64,000 nt of DNA from Thalassotalea marina. Its GTDB lineage: Bacteria > Pseudomonadota > Gammaproteobacteria > Enterobacterales > Alteromonadaceae. Every line of letters starts with the position of its first letter. The first letter of the stretch is position 1. Of the stretch, positions 37,266 through 49,033 are shown piece after piece. The stretch lies in the NCBI RefSeq assembly GCF_014656435.1, contig NZ_BNCK01000009.1:162592-226591 (forward strand). The letters are read 5' to 3'. The notes beneath the pieces are model-generated. The model was not told the DNA's origin, did not search any database, and was given only the letters and a program-made list of their open reading frames with translations. A program made the position numbers and the translations under genes.

Positions 37266-37283
37266 CCACGCCAATTGGCGTGG
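37266..37283 (-). terminator. Rho-independent terminator after DUF3718 paralogue 2
   Basis: Perfect palindrome CCACGCCAATTGGCGTGG; on the minus strand it is followed by eight T residues. It is 29 bp beyond the stop of the upstream gene. Confidence 0.85.
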
Positions 37284-37311
37284 TATAAAAAACGTGAGTT
37301 AGTTTTGACGA

Positions 37312-37740
37312 TTACATACTAGAATTTTGTTTGGCGAAAGCCGTTAACGATAAACCATTGCAAACAACACCGCTTGCTTTGGAACTAAACTGCTTTAATA
37401 CTGCTTTAGCTCCTTGTTGCGCTGCTAAAGCACACATTTTTGACTCATCACTCATATCAGCAGGTACAACCTTGATTGACTTGCTAACAATCGTTTTGGC
37501 CGAATTTGCGAATTCTCGGATCGAGACACCATTACAACTAGTTAAGTGCAAAAGGTTAGCTTTGTAACCATCTACTGACTTTGCTGCAGCCTTAGCAGCA
37601 TCATAACCTTGTGTTGCTGCTACAACGCAGAAACTAGATTCTAAACTACTGTCAACAGCAACAAATTTTGCATTTTCGCTTAAAGCAAAAGCTCCTTGCG
37701 ACATAACTAATAAAGAGATACCAAGCGCTAACTTTTTCAT
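37312..37740 (-). CDS. DUF3718 secreted protein, paralogue 2
   Basis: A 142-residue exported protein (signal peptide ends near AFA-LSE) with the same two-unit layout as its neighbour: CVVAATQGYDAAK..SCNGVSIREFA and CALAAQQGAKAVL..VCNGLSLTAFA. Length and cysteine spacing are nearly identical to the downstream paralogue while the rest has diverged, which suggests an older tandem duplication. It has its own terminator and upstream AT-rich region, so it is separately expressed. Confidence 0.75.
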   Translation of the reverse strand: MKKLALGISLLVMSQGAFALSENAKFVAVDSSLESSFCVVAATQGYDAAKAAAKSVDGYKANLLHLTSCNGVSIREFANSAKTIVSKSIKVVPADMSDESKMCALAAQQGAKAVLKQFSSKASGVVCNGLSLTAFAKQNSSM

Positions 37741-38044
37741 ATCTACTCCAAATTTAGTGAATAAAGGAAAGTCATCAAAACTAGAGTAATTATACTAATC
37801 AAATTTAATAATTCAACATATTTTTGTAATTTAATTACATAAATACACGTACAAACAAGTTAAACCAATAATAAAACTGGATTATTGTGTAATTTAATTT
37901 CATTTAGTGATTTTTAACTACATAAAATACAAACACTTAAGACCAGATAAATAATATTCATTTGCATTTAAATAAAAAAGGTAAAAAAAAAGACCAAGTT
38001 AAAATACTTGGTCTTTTAGAGTGAACTTAAAAAATTAGTTCAGA
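37741..38044. other. AT-rich gap between DUF3718 gene and secF
   Basis: A 304-bp gap, strongly AT-rich. It holds the promoter region of the DUF3718 gene and the secF terminator; no ORF or repeat was recognised. Confidence 0.5.
37990..38015 (-). terminator. Terminator of the queA-tgt-yajC-secDF operon
   Basis: Perfect stem AAGACCAAGT/ACTTGGTCTT; on the minus strand it is followed by a long T run. It is 30 bp past the secF stop. Confidence 0.9.
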
Positions 38045-38992
38045 TTAAGGCATCATCATTTCTTGATCTTCGCCCTCTTTCTCTACCACTTCTGGTATTA
38101 AGTCTTCTCGAGAGATACCTAATACTAAAGCGATTGAACTGGCGACATAAATTGATGAATAAGTACCGATAAAGACACCAAACAATAGTGCAGTAGCAAA
38201 ACCGTGAATTAGTGCACCACCTTGGAAGAACAAGGCAAACAATACTAATAATGTCGTTATCGACGTGATAAATGTACGACTTAGAGTTTGGGTCAAAGAA
38301 ATATTAATGATTTCAGCTGGACCACCTTCACGTACTTTCCTGAAGTTTTCTCTAATACGGTCAGAAACAACAATAGTGTCATTAAGTGAATAACCAATTA
38401 CCGCAAGTATTGCCGCCAATACGGTTAAATCAAATTCTAAACCTAGAACAGAGAATAAACCTAAGGTTAATAATACGTCGTGGAATAAAGCAAACACAGA
38501 GCCTAAGGCGAATCGCCATTCAAAACGAAAAGCAACATAAACCAAAATACAGATCAATGCAGTAAGCATTGCTAAGCCACCTTGCTCTGTCAGTTCATCA
38601 CCAACGCTTGAGCCAACAAACTCTATACGTCGCATGTTTAGCTCTTGACCAGTGCCTTGTTTTAAAACCGTTAGTACTTGATTGCCTAACATCTCAGCTT
38701 TAATGTCTTCTTGAGTTGCTAAACGAATAACAACGTCTTTTGAGCTTCCGTAGTGTTGTACTACGGCGCCTTCAAAGCCATTGTTATCCATGATTTCTCG
38801 AATAGCATCTAAGCTTGCAGCTTCTTCAAAACCAACTTCAATTAAGGTACCACCAGTAAAATCTAAACCAAAGTTAAGTTTATTAATGCTCAAAGACGCA
38901 ATAGCTGCAAGCATCATCAAGATACTAAATATCATTGCAACTTTGCGTAAGCGCATAAAATCAACAGTTTCTTTCAACTTTAATAATTGCAT
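38045..38992 (-). CDS. secF: Protein translocase subunit SecF
   Basis: A 315-residue SecF of normal length with six transmembrane helices and the conserved LNFGLDFTGGTLIEVGF stretch near residue 36 and VIGYSLNDTIVVSDRIREN near residue 195. With SecD it uses the proton gradient to help pull exported proteins through SecYEG. It is 11 bp behind secD, last gene of the operon. Confidence 0.97.
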   Translation of the reverse strand: MQLLKLKETVDFMRLRKVAMIFSILMMLAAIASLSINKLNFGLDFTGGTLIEVGFEEAASLDAIREIMDNNGFEGAVVQHYGSSKDVVIRLATQEDIKAEMLGNQVLTVLKQGTGQELNMRRIEFVGSSVGDELTEQGGLAMLTALICILVYVAFRFEWRFALGSVFALFHDVLLTLGLFSVLGLEFDLTVLAAILAVIGYSLNDTIVVSDRIRENFRKVREGGPAEIINISLTQTLSRTFITSITTLLVLFALFFQGGALIHGFATALLFGVFIGTYSSIYVASSIALVLGISREDLIPEVVEKEGEDQEMMMP

Positions 38993-39003
38993 TATCTACA
39001 CTC

Positions 39004-40851
39004 CTAAATTGAAAGTTTGTTGAGACGTTTTCCGCCCCAAACACTGTTCACAACAGTACGCGTACCGATAATTGCGGTAAACATTGAAGTGATGATACCG
39101 ATCGAAAGCGTGATAGCAAAACCTTTGATAGGTCCAGTACCAACAGCATATAAAATTATCGCGGCAATTAAGGTCGTAATGTTTGCATCTAGAATGGTAG
39201 AAAATGCAGCATCATAACCTTGATGTATAGCTTGCTGTACTGACTTACCTTCACGTAATTCCTCGCGGATACGTTCAAAGATCAGTACGTTTGCATCAAC
39301 AGCCATACCAACAGTTAGTACGATACCTGCCATACCAGGTAAAGTTAGCGTTGCACCAGGAATAAGTGACATAACACCAACAATTAACACTAAGTTGGCA
39401 GTTAATGCCAAATTGGCTACTACACCAAACGCGCGGTAGTAGAACAACATGAAGACAAATACTAGGGCAAAGCCTCCAATAATCGCTTGCATACCAAGTT
39501 CAACGTTTTCTGCACCTAATGATGGTCCAACCGTGCGTTCTTCAACAATTTGAATTGGCGCAATTAACGCACCAGCTCTTAGCAATAGTGCTAAGTTAGT
39601 TGCTTCGGCTTGTGAGTCTATGCCAGTGATCCTAAAGTTTTTACCCAAACGCCCTTGAATAGTAGCGATCTGAATAATTTCTTCATGCTTTTCAAAAATT
39701 GTATTTCCTTCACTGTCAACACGATCCGTTGGCTTGTATTCAATAAATACCGTTACCATCGGCTTACCAACATTGATTTTGGTAGCGTTAGACCACTTAC
39801 TTGCGCCAGGTGAATCAAGTGTAATGTTTACTTGTGGACGAGAGTATTCGTCAAAACTTGAACCAGCATCAACAATATGGTCACCGGTCAACATAACACG
39901 CTTTTTAACCAGCGACGGACGACCATTTCTATCGTATAGCAGCTGTGAATTTGCAGGAACTCGACCGTTAAGCGCAGCACTGATATCACTTTCGCTGTCT
40001 AACATGCGAAACTCAATCGTTGCTGTAGCATTAAGGATTTCTTTAGCTGTTGCCGTATCCTGAACACCTGGTAGTTCAATAATAATGTTCTTTTGACCTT
40101 GGCGTTGTACTAATGGTTCAGCAACACCTAGCTCATTCACACGATTACGAATAATGGTAATATTTTGTTGAAGTGCATATTCACGTATTTCTTTCAGTTT
40201 TTGCTCTGTCATTGACACGGTTAATGTTAACTGTGTGCTATCATCAGCAAATAGATAATCGCGGTAACGTTTTTTCAATGCAGACTCTGCTGCATCTAAA
40301 TCTTCGGCGTTTCTAAAAGTAATAACAACGGCATCACCTTCTTTTTTAACACCACGATAGCGAATATTTTCGTTACGCAAATCAGAACGAAAGTCACCTA
40401 CCATACTTTCTTGCGCTTTTAATTCAGCTTCGTTCATATTAACTTCCATGGTAAAGCTAACACCACCACGTAAGTCTAAACCAAGTTTCATTGGCACACC
40501 GCCAATGCTATCCAACCACTCAGGTGTGGCAGGCGTTAAATTAAGCGCAACAGAATAGTCACCACCTAGTACTTTATCTAGTGAATCACGAGCTTTTAAT
40601 TGTTGCTCAGTGTCTTTAAAACGCACAAGTACTTGGCCATTTTCTAACGCAATACTTGAGAATTCAATTTGTTGCTCTGTTAGATGTGACTTTACGTTGT
40701 CTAATGTTGAAGTTGTTGTTTCAGCGCCTCTTAGCCCTGAAATTTGTACTGCTGGGTCTTCACCATAAAGGTTGGGCATTGCATACAACGCACCAACAAT
40801 TACGATTAAGAGCACCATCAGCTTTTTCCACAATGGTGAATGGTTTAACAC
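39004..40851 (-). CDS. secD: Protein translocase subunit SecD
   Basis: A 615-residue SecD, the same length as the E. coli protein. The N-terminal helix is followed by the periplasmic P1 domain and six C-terminal membrane spans. Typical motifs are [15 protein letters not shown] (~123) and [18 protein letters not shown] (~510). It works with SecF and YajC at the Sec translocon. The hairpin at the end of yajC lies 38 bp upstream of its start. Confidence 0.97.
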   Translation of the reverse strand: MLNHSPLWKKLMVLLIVIVGALYAMPNLYGEDPAVQISGLRGAETTTSTLDNVKSHLTEQQIEFSSIALENGQVLVRFKDTEQQLKARDSLDKVLGGDYSVALNLTPATPEWLDSIGGVPMKLGLDLRGGVSFTMEVNMNEAELKAQESMVGDFRSDLRNENIRYRGVKKEGDAVVITFRNAEDLDAAESALKKRYRDYLFADDSTQLTLTVSMTEQKLKEIREYALQQNITIIRNRVNELGVAEPLVQRQGQKNIIIELPGVQDTATAKEILNATATIEFRMLDSESDISAALNGRVPANSQLLYDRNGRPSLVKKRVMLTGDHIVDAGSSFDEYSRPQVNITLDSPGASKWSNATKINVGKPMVTVFIEYKPTDRVDSEGNTIFEKHEEIIQIATIQGRLGKNFRITGIDSQAEATNLALLLRAGALIAPIQIVEERTVGPSLGAENVELGMQAIIGGFALVFVFMLFYYRAFGVVANLALTANLVLIVGVMSLIPGATLTLPGMAGIVLTVGMAVDANVLIFERIREELREGKSVQQAIHQGYDAAFSTILDANITTLIAAIILYAVGTGPIKGFAITLSIGIITSMFTAIIGTRTVVNSVWGGKRLNKLSI

Positions 40852-40888
40852 AATATGTTCCTATTAATTTTTATTAGGGACAAAGCAA

Positions 40889-40913
40889 ATGAAGAACCTT
40901 ATAGGTTCTTCAT
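40889..40913 (-). promoter_or_regulatory. Hairpin overlapping the yajC stop codon
   Basis: ATGAAGAACC (the last sense codons of yajC) pairs perfectly over 10 bp with GGTTCTTCAT just after the TAA. A weak T-containing tail follows. It may act as an attenuator or RNA-stability element between yajC and secD. Confidence 0.55.
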
Positions 40914-41234
40914 TGTTCCTTTTGGCAATACTGCTGACACAGCGCCTTTTTGTACAGTTACTTCTGTATTTTCAGCGATGCTAATCACGATAAAGTCTTT
41001 CTCATCAGATACTTTAACGATTTTACCAACAAGACCACCCTGTGTTAGAACCTCATCACCTTTAGATAAAGCCGACATTAAACTTTTATGCTCTTTAACA
41101 CGTTTGGCTTGTGGACGGTAAATCATAAAATAAAACACTAAACCAAAAACCAAAAGCATGATGACCATTTCCATGCCACCACTTGCTTGTGCAGGACCTG
41201 CTGCCGCGTGTGCAGTACCAATGAATAAACTCAT
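40899..41234 (-). CDS. yajC: Preprotein translocase subunit YajC
   Basis: A 111-residue protein with one transmembrane helix (VIMLLVFGLVFYFMIYRPQ, residues ~25-43) followed by the conserved QAKRVKEHKSLMSALSKGDE and VLTQGGLVGKIVKV. It is an accessory subunit of the SecDF complex and belongs to the conserved queA-tgt-yajC-secD-secF cluster. Confidence 0.95.
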   Translation of the reverse strand: MSLFIGTAHAAAGPAQASGGMEMVIMLLVFGLVFYFMIYRPQAKRVKEHKSLMSALSKGDEVLTQGGLVGKIVKVSDEKDFIVISIAENTEVTVQKGAVSAVLPKGTMKNL

Positions 41235-41269
41235 ATTTTCCTCTACTTCTAATTGTTATCTATTTAAAA

Positions 41270-42472
<1,203 letters not shown>

Positions 42473-42479
42473 TTAAAAA

Positions 42480-43526
42480 TTATTGGTTTTTTCGTGTTAA
42501 AAACATGGCGTCGCCATAGCTAAAGAATCGATATTCTTGCTCTACGGCATGTTGATAAGCACGCATAATGTGTTCATAGCCAGAAAAAGCACTCACTAAC
42601 ATCAGCAGTGTTGATTCCGATAAATGAAAATTTGTCACCAAAGCATCAATTAATTCAAATTGATAACCTGGAGTGATAAAGATGCTGGTATCACCATAAA
42701 ATGGTGCGACAATTTCACCTTGTTCAAGCGCCGCTTTAGCTGCACTTTCTAGTGAACGAACAGAAGTAGTGCCAACCGCAACCACTCGCCCGCCATTTGC
42801 TTTTGTGCGCTTAATTTGCTCAGCAACTTCTTCAGTAACTTCGACATACTCAGCATGCATGACGTGATCTTTAATTTCATCAACACGCACTGGCTGAAAC
42901 GTACCTGCACCTACATGTAAGGTAACAAACGCAAGCTCAATACCCTTCGCCTTTATTTTTTCCAGTAGCGCATCATCAAAGTGCAACCCTGCTGTTGGCG
43001 CAGCAACAGCACCAGGCTTTTCACTGTATACCGTTTGGTATCTTTCTTTATCACTATCTTCATCTGGACGGTCGATATAAGGCGGCAGTGGCATGTGGCC
43101 AATGTCTTCAAGTACATGAAGTAAATTTTCTTGCGCATGAATTTCGATTTCAAACAATGCGTCATGCCTTGCTACCATAGTCGCCGATACCTTTTCTTCA
43201 AGTATCAACTCAGCGCCAGGTTTTGGTGATTTGCTTGAACGAACATGAGCTAAAAAACGCTTATCATCTAAAATACGTTCAACCAAAACCTCAATTTTTC
43301 CACCTGAGGTTTTACGACCGAACATGCGAGCTGGAATGACTCGTGTGTTATTAAAGACTAACAAGTCACCTGGATTTAATTGATCTAATACATCAACAAA
43401 ACCGAGATCTTGGATTTGCCCTGAATTGCCATCCATAACCATAAGGCGACTAGCCGTTCTATCGGCTTTTGGGTAACGAGCAATTAAGTGCTCAGGAAGA
43501 TCAAAAGAAAAATCTGCGACTCGCAT
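42480..43526 (-). CDS. queA: S-adenosylmethionine:tRNA ribosyltransferase-isomerase QueA
   Basis: A 348-residue enzyme that adds the cyclopentene ring precursor from S-adenosylmethionine to preQ1-tRNA. Diagnostic stretches: [14 protein letters not shown] at the N terminus, [15 protein letters not shown] (~58), [18 protein letters not shown] (~170) and [19 protein letters not shown] (~300). It is the first gene of the queA-tgt-yajC-secDF operon, and its promoter lies in the gap before aceK. Confidence 0.97.
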   Translation of the reverse strand: MRVADFSFDLPEHLIARYPKADRTASRLMVMDGNSGQIQDLGFVDVLDQLNPGDLLVFNNTRVIPARMFGRKTSGGKIEVLVERILDDKRFLAHVRSSKSPKPGAELILEEKVSATMVARHDALFEIEIHAQENLLHVLEDIGHMPLPPYIDRPDEDSDKERYQTVYSEKPGAVAAPTAGLHFDDALLEKIKAKGIELAFVTLHVGAGTFQPVRVDEIKDHVMHAEYVEVTEEVAEQIKRTKANGGRVVAVGTTSVRSLESAAKAALEQGEIVAPFYGDTSIFITPGYQFELIDALVTNFHLSESTLLMLVSAFSGYEHIMRAYQHAVEQEYRFFSYGDAMFLTRKNQ

Positions 43527-43731
43527 AGCAATAATGGGACAACTCTTTGGTGATTAAAACCGCGTAATTCTAGAGTTCTAGGCCTCGAATATCAAGTAAA
43601 ACCCACAGAATCACCTAGCAACTATCACTGGTATTGATAACCGCTATTTTTCAAGTTGCGCTACCATTATTTCTATAATTTCGTATGCTGAGGTAAAACA
43701 ACATGTTAAATGTACAACAGGTCTAGGCAAA

Positions 43732-45456
43732 ATGGATATTCAAGCTAGAGCAATTGCCAGCTGTATTCTCAACAGCTTTGAACGGCATATATTTATATTT
43801 TCCCGGGAAACCGCCCTAGCAAAGTCTAGATTTGAGCAAGGTGATTGGCACTTAGTTCACCAAGTAGCTCGTGAAAGAACCGATTATTACGATCTGCGTG
43901 TACAAGAAACACGACAAAAATTAAAACATGACTTTGCCATTAACAAATTAGATGAAGTGCAATGGCGAGAAGTAAAAGGCATTTACATCAACTTTTTACA
44001 AGACCACCCGCAAGCTGAACTTGCTGAAAGTTTTTATAATTCTGTTTTTTGCCAGTTGTTTCATCGTCGTTACTACAACAATGAATTTATATTTTTTCAT
44101 TCAACACTAAGGCAACGCCAAGGTGCTAACCAACTATTTACCCGCTATCGGCTAAAAGCTAACAAAAGTTACAAAACCATTTTAGCTATTATTGAAAATG
44201 CAGGGTTTTCCACCCCGTTCCCGAAGTTAAAGCGAGAAATAGCGCAGTTGATGCAGCAATTCTCTGCGCAGTCAGGTATTTCCCTGAACGCCAATGAGCA
44301 GTTAACACTAGACATAGTTGACTCGGTTTTCTATCGAAATAAAGGCGCATATCTTATAGGCCGTTTAGTTAACAAAAACCAACAAACTCCTTTTATTGTC
44401 GCCATAACCCATGATTTAGCCACAGGGTTACATATAGATGCATTGATCACGTCACAAGAACATATGGCCGTTATTTTTGGTTTTGCTCGAGCTTACTTTT
44501 TTGTTGATTGCCAATACCCGTCAGCCCTTGTCGACTTTTTACAACAAATGATGCCGCATAAAACTCGTGCAGAGTTATATTCATCTATTGGCTTTCATAA
44601 ACAAGGTAAGACACAATTTTATCGAGATTTTTTTGACCATCTCAATCGCAGTGATGATCAATTTGTGTTGGCTCAGGGTATTAAAGGCATGGTGATGTCG
44701 GTGTTTACTCTGCCCTCTTATCCATACGTATTTAAAATTATTAAAGATGAATTTTCCCCTAGTAAAAACATTACAAAAGAACAAGTAAAAGCAAAGTACC
44801 GATTGGTTAAACTTCACGACCGAGTTGGTAGAATGGCCGATACACTTGAATATTCCCAAGTCGCTTTTCCTAAAGCTCGATTTAGCCAGTCTTTGTTGCA
44901 AGAGTTAAGGGACGTGGCACCGAGCATTGTCACTGTAGAAAACGATCAAGTAGTAATTGAACACCTTTATATTGAACGTAGAATGACACCTCTTAACTTG
45001 TACTTAGCTGATGCAAACGCCCAGCAAATTGAACAAGCGATGTTTGGTTACGGCCAAGCAATAAAACAACTGATCGCTGCCAATATTTTCCCTGGCGATA
45101 TGTTGTTAAAAAATTTTGGCGTTACCCGTCATGGCCGCGTTATTTTTTATGACTACGACGAAATCAGCTACATGAACCAGGTTTGCTTTAAAGATAAACC
45201 CATACCGCAAAACGATGAGCAACGTTACGCATCAGAGCCTTGGTACCCAGTCGAGCCCGGGGATGTGTTTCCAGAAGAACTTGGTACTTTCGCGTTGGCT
45301 AACCCCCAATATAAGTCGGCATTTTTAACTCATCACAGTGAATTGCTTTCCAGCAAATACTGGCAACAAATACAACAGCAAGTGGCACAAGGTATTATCA
45401 ATGATATATTTCCTTATCCAGAAGAGCTTAGATTTTGCCACCTAGACGAACAATAA
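43732..45456 (+). CDS. aceK: Isocitrate dehydrogenase kinase/phosphatase AceK
   Basis: A 574-residue bifunctional enzyme, normal length, with the N-terminal regulatory domain and the kinase-like catalytic domain (KGMVMSVFTLPSYPYVFKII containing the ATP-binding lysine, ~325, and FPGDMLLKNFGVTRHGRVIF near 452, DYDEISYM at ~475). It switches isocitrate dehydrogenase off by phosphorylation, sending carbon through the glyoxylate shunt. No aceA/aceB genes are adjacent; aceK stands alone as in several Alteromonadales. Confidence 0.95.
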   Translation: MDIQARAIASCILNSFERHIFIFSRETALAKSRFEQGDWHLVHQVARERTDYYDLRVQETRQKLKHDFAINKLDEVQWREVKGIYINFLQDHPQAELAESFYNSVFCQLFHRRYYNNEFIFFHSTLRQRQGANQLFTRYRLKANKSYKTILAIIENAGFSTPFPKLKREIAQLMQQFSAQSGISLNANEQLTLDIVDSVFYRNKGAYLIGRLVNKNQQTPFIVAITHDLATGLHIDALITSQEHMAVIFGFARAYFFVDCQYPSALVDFLQQMMPHKTRAELYSSIGFHKQGKTQFYRDFFDHLNRSDDQFVLAQGIKGMVMSVFTLPSYPYVFKIIKDEFSPSKNITKEQVKAKYRLVKLHDRVGRMADTLEYSQVAFPKARFSQSLLQELRDVAPSIVTVENDQVVIEHLYIERRMTPLNLYLADANAQQIEQAMFGYGQAIKQLIAANIFPGDMLLKNFGVTRHGRVIFYDYDEISYMNQVCFKDKPIPQNDEQRYASEPWYPVEPGDVFPEELGTFALANPQYKSAFLTHHSELLSSKYWQQIQQQVAQGIINDIFPYPEELRFCHLDEQ

Positions 45457-45550
45457 CTCGCCAAGATGACGCTAAATCGAGCAAACAGTAAAAAAATGAA
45501 AAATTCCGCTTTACCTTTGTCTTTGCATCAGTATAATTCACCTCCGTTGC

Positions 45551-45627
45551 AGGGGTATAGTTCCAATTGGTAGAACAGCGGTCTCCAAAACCGACGGTTG
45601 GGAGTTCGAATCTCTCTACCCCTGCCA
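45551..45627 (+). tRNA. tRNA-Trp (anticodon CCA)
   Basis: A complete cloverleaf: acceptor AGGGGTA/TACCCCT, D arm GTTC..GAAC, anticodon loop CTCCAAA with CCA, T arm GGGAG-TTCGAAT-CTCTC, and encoded GCCA end. The top pair of the anticodon stem is a G27-A43 mismatch, and the D loop is one base longer than in E. coli tRNA-Trp. No integrase or direct repeat marks it as an insertion site. Confidence 0.95.
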
Positions 45628-45789
45628 TTTTCTCTTCTCTTTATTTTTATCAATAAAATTCTTCATATTACTTTTAATTGTTGTTCTTTCACGTGCATAA
45701 TGATCACATGATGTAATCAGCCACAATATATTGCTGTCGTTTTAAACAAAACATATCTGACAATGTGTGGTAGCTAGTATGATTTGTAT

Positions 45790-48700
45790 ATGCGCAAATG
45801 TGTGACTTCTTTATTACTGCTGTTTGTTTTTACTGCTCTCTCTCCTTTGAGCGCAGCGTTTGAAGCTGGCCTAAAGACACCATCTGATAAAACCTATCAA
45901 CAATATCTTAATATTTTTGATGACACTTCATTAACTAACACTCAAAAGCAGCAACAAGGGCAAGCACTTTTATTTGAACTTGACCCACAACAGTCACCCC
46001 AAATTAGTGCCCTAATTTATATCCAACTTCTTAATATTGCTGCGGAAGAGTCAGCAAAGATTCGATTCGATAGTTTAAAAGAACAATTAGCAACGCTAAC
46101 GATAAATCAAAACGATAAAACAACCATTGACGCTTTACTTAGTATGGCTGAAATCAACTTGAATCGTAAAATGGGGAAACACCCTCTTGCTATTTTGCAA
46201 GCTGAAAACCTTCTTCAGCAGATTGAACAACAACCACCGGTTCGCCACAGCAATGTTTACGACGGTGCTTTAGTGTTATCAGTTGTAGATCACGCTTATC
46301 TTTATTACTTGTTAGGCAATTCTTTTTTCCTATCCGCTGAATATGCCACGGCACATAAGTACCTTTTGTTGGCCATGGACAAATATGAACAAGTGAAAAA
46401 CTTGCCAGGACAGGCCGTTATTTACACTAACTTGTCGATGATAAGTTGGGCTCAAGGTAACTTTCCCCAAGCAATTTTTCACACGAATCAGGCGTTAGAT
46501 ATCGCCAATAATCTCAATAATGAAGCAATGTTAATAAACAACCTGCTTAATAAAGGTATTTATTTTCAAAATTCAAAAAAATATGACAATGCATTATCTA
46601 CTTTTAGAAAACTGTTAAGCCACCCAAATATTAAAAACTACCCGCTTTATCAAATTAAAGCTCTGCTGGCTAAAGCTGACACGATTCAATCTACTGGCAT
46701 GTATGAACAAAGTCGTATCTTTATTGAAAACGCGATTCAGATAGCGACTGAGCATGATGATTTAGTAAACCTTAACACCGCTAAAATCAGTTTGGGTAAT
46801 TTACTTACTCAGCAAAAAAAGTATGAACAAGCGCTACCACATTATTTAGAAGCAGAAGCTTATTTTGAGCAAATGCAGTTATCTAGATTGCAATCAGTTG
46901 CCTTAAAAGAAACCAGTAAAATGTATCAATACAGTGGTCAATTTGACAAGGCATTAGATTATTTTCAACAGTTTCACGCGCTTAATGAAAAAATGTTGAA
47001 AAACGCTCAAAAATCAACGGTGTTAAGTTTACAAGAAAAGTTTTTGGCAGAAAGTAAAACTAAACAGATTGAGTTGTTAAAAAAGCAACAAGAAATTGAC
47101 CAAGTTCGTATTTTAGAAGTGGAGCAGCAACGCCAGATCACGCTCATCGCCAGCACTGCAATTATTATTATTTTACTCTTGTTAATTAGCCGCTATTTCA
47201 CACGTAAAGAATCAAAAAATTTAAAACAACTTAACCAAACTATTATTGAAAATGAAAGTCAATTAACCCTATTGTCACATGCTTTTAGACACACCTCGGA
47301 TGGTGTATGGATAGTTAATGCCAACTTTGAGTTAGTCGCGGTTAACAATGCTTTTGTGCAACATACCCACAAAACCCGCCATCAAGTAATTGGTAAAAAG
47401 TTAGCGTTTGCCGCGGTTAATGGTCAGGACGAGATGCTAGCAGAACGTATTTTATTGCAGACAAAGCTGGCAGGTAGCTGGCAAGGTGAATTGTTTGACC
47501 AGCGAAGCAACGATGAGATTTACCCTATTGAATTAGAAGTAGATGCAATTGTAGATGACAATGCTAACGTGACTCACTATTTGGGCATATTTCGAGATGT
47601 AACAGATAAACGACGTACCCAAGAACAATTGTCACGTTTGGCTACACATGATGAACTAACTGGCCTTGCCAATAGAACTTTACTTGAAGAGCTGGTTTCT
47701 CAGTCTTGTTTAACCGCACAGCATACGAAAAAGCTGCCAACCTTGCTGCTGGTCAATGTGAATGGCTTTAAAAAGATCAACGACTCGTTAGGTCATAGCG
47801 TCGGCGACAAGTTAATCGTTGCAATAAGTAAGCGCCTTAAAAGCCAACTTTTCAGCAAAGATATTATTGCCAGGCTTAGTGGTGCAGAATTTTGTGTTTT
47901 GTGTGAGCTAAATGATCCAAGGCGCAGTGCGGTTAGGGTTGCTCAAAAGGTCATGGAGACCTTCGATCAAGTTTTTAATATTGATGGCCATCAATTGAAT
48001 ATAAGTGCCAATATGGGTATTACCATATACCCTCAAGACGCTAAAACCAGTGACGAATTGCTTAGAAAAGCCGCTATTGCCATGTTAGATGTCAGCAACA
48101 GCAACAATATCGGTTATCGCTTTTTTGAGCCCAAAATGAACACTTCGGTAACCAAGCAATTAGAGCGTGAGCAGAAAATATTAAACGCGATTAACAATCA
48201 ATATTTTGAATTTTATTATCAACCCATAGTTGATATTTCAAGCAAAAATATTGTCGGTGCAGAAGCGCTGATCCGTTGGGTTGAACCCGATGGCACTGTC
48301 ATCTCTCCTGCTAACTTTATTCCTGTTGCTGAACAGGCTGGCTTTATTGACCAAATAGATCGAATTGTAATTGCTCAAGTATTTTCTCAAGCAGCAGTAT
48401 GGAAAAAACAAGGTTATGATTTTGGCGTTATTTCATTAAATTTATCTGCACAAATGTTTCTCAATGCCGAAGAGCTCATTACCATGTTGACGGCAAAAAT
48501 GAGTCAAAATCAGGTAGCTGCTTCAAACTTTAAACTGGAAATAACTGAAGGTATGTTGCTTGGCGATATTCAACGTGGTATCAAAACTATGCGAGACCTG
48601 AAAGGCTTGGGCTTTCAACTATCGTTAGACGACTTTGGTACAGGCTATTCGTCACTGAATTACTTGAAAAAATTCCCTATTGATTGCTTAAAAATAGATC

Positions 48701-48963
48701 GCAGCTTTATCTCCAGCATGCATAAAAATAAAATGGATCAGGAAATTGTCGCTAGCATTATTTCACTCGCACACACCTTAGGCATTACAGTGGTCGCCGA
48801 AGGTGTCGAATATGAAGAACACTTGCAGTTGCTGGCTGCCATGCAATGTGAACTGTACCAAGGTTTTTACTTTAGCCAACCTGTACCAGCAGAAACCTTT
48901 GAGGTATTACTTACCGAAAAAAGTATGAAGGCAAAACACCAAAACAAATTGAAATTAACTTAA
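45790..48963 (+). CDS. TPR-PAS-GGDEF-EAL sensor, predicted c-di-GMP phosphodiesterase
   Basis: A 1057-residue protein: signal peptide, periplasmic TPR repeats (~50-410), a coiled coil, a transmembrane helix (STAIIIILLLLISRYF, ~455), a PAS domain (~490-610), GGDEF (~620-785) and EAL (~800-1045). The diguanylate-cyclase signature is degenerate (SGAEF), while the EAL domain is complete (EALIRW, EITEGMLL, LDDFGTGYSSLNYLKKFPID, AEGVEYEEHL), so it should hydrolyse c-di-GMP. The ATG at 45790 begins the signal peptide; the TTG two codons upstream is less likely. Confidence 0.88.
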   Translation: MRKCVTSLLLLFVFTALSPLSAAFEAGLKTPSDKTYQQYLNIFDDTSLTNTQKQQQGQALLFELDPQQSPQISALIYIQLLNIAAEESAKIRFDSLKEQLATLTINQNDKTTIDALLSMAEINLNRKMGKHPLAILQAENLLQQIEQQPPVRHSNVYDGALVLSVVDHAYLYYLLGNSFFLSAEYATAHKYLLLAMDKYEQVKNLPGQAVIYTNLSMISWAQGNFPQAIFHTNQALDIANNLNNEAMLINNLLNKGIYFQNSKKYDNALSTFRKLLSHPNIKNYPLYQIKALLAKADTIQSTGMYEQSRIFIENAIQIATEHDDLVNLNTAKISLGNLLTQQKKYEQALPHYLEAEAYFEQMQLSRLQSVALKETSKMYQYSGQFDKALDYFQQFHALNEKMLKNAQKSTVLSLQEKFLAESKTKQIELLKKQQEIDQVRILEVEQQRQITLIASTAIIIILLLLISRYFTRKESKNLKQLNQTIIENESQLTLLSHAFRHTSDGVWIVNANFELVAVNNAFVQHTHKTRHQVIGKKLAFAAVNGQDEMLAERILLQTKLAGSWQGELFDQRSNDEIYPIELEVDAIVDDNANVTHYLGIFRDVTDKRRTQEQLSRLATHDELTGLANRTLLEELVSQSCLTAQHTKKLPTLLLVNVNGFKKINDSLGHSVGDKLIVAISKRLKSQLFSKDIIARLSGAEFCVLCELNDPRRSAVRVAQKVMETFDQVFNIDGHQLNISANMGITIYPQDAKTSDELLRKAAIAMLDVSNSNNIGYRFFEPKMNTSVTKQLEREQKILNAINNQYFEFYYQPIVDISSKNIVGAEALIRWVEPDGTVISPANFIPVAEQAGFIDQIDRIVIAQVFSQAAVWKKQGYDFGVISLNLSAQMFLNAEELITMLTAKMSQNQVAASNFKLEITEGMLLGDIQRGIKTMRDLKGLGFQLSLDDFGTGYSSLNYLKKFPIDCLKIDRSFISSMHKNKMDQEIVASIISLAHTLGITVVAEGVEYEEHLQLLAAMQCELYQGFYFSQPVPAETFEVLLTEKSMKAKHQNKLKLT

Positions 48964-49033
48964 CAAAAAAGGCTAGTCACCTTATACTGACCTGCTTAGA
49001 ATATTCACTGTCAGTTAGTAGAACCACGTTAAT

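Noticed and set aside
45551..45627. tRNA-Trp as an integration site
   Set aside because: No integrase, direct repeat of the tRNA 3' end or foreign block lies next to it.
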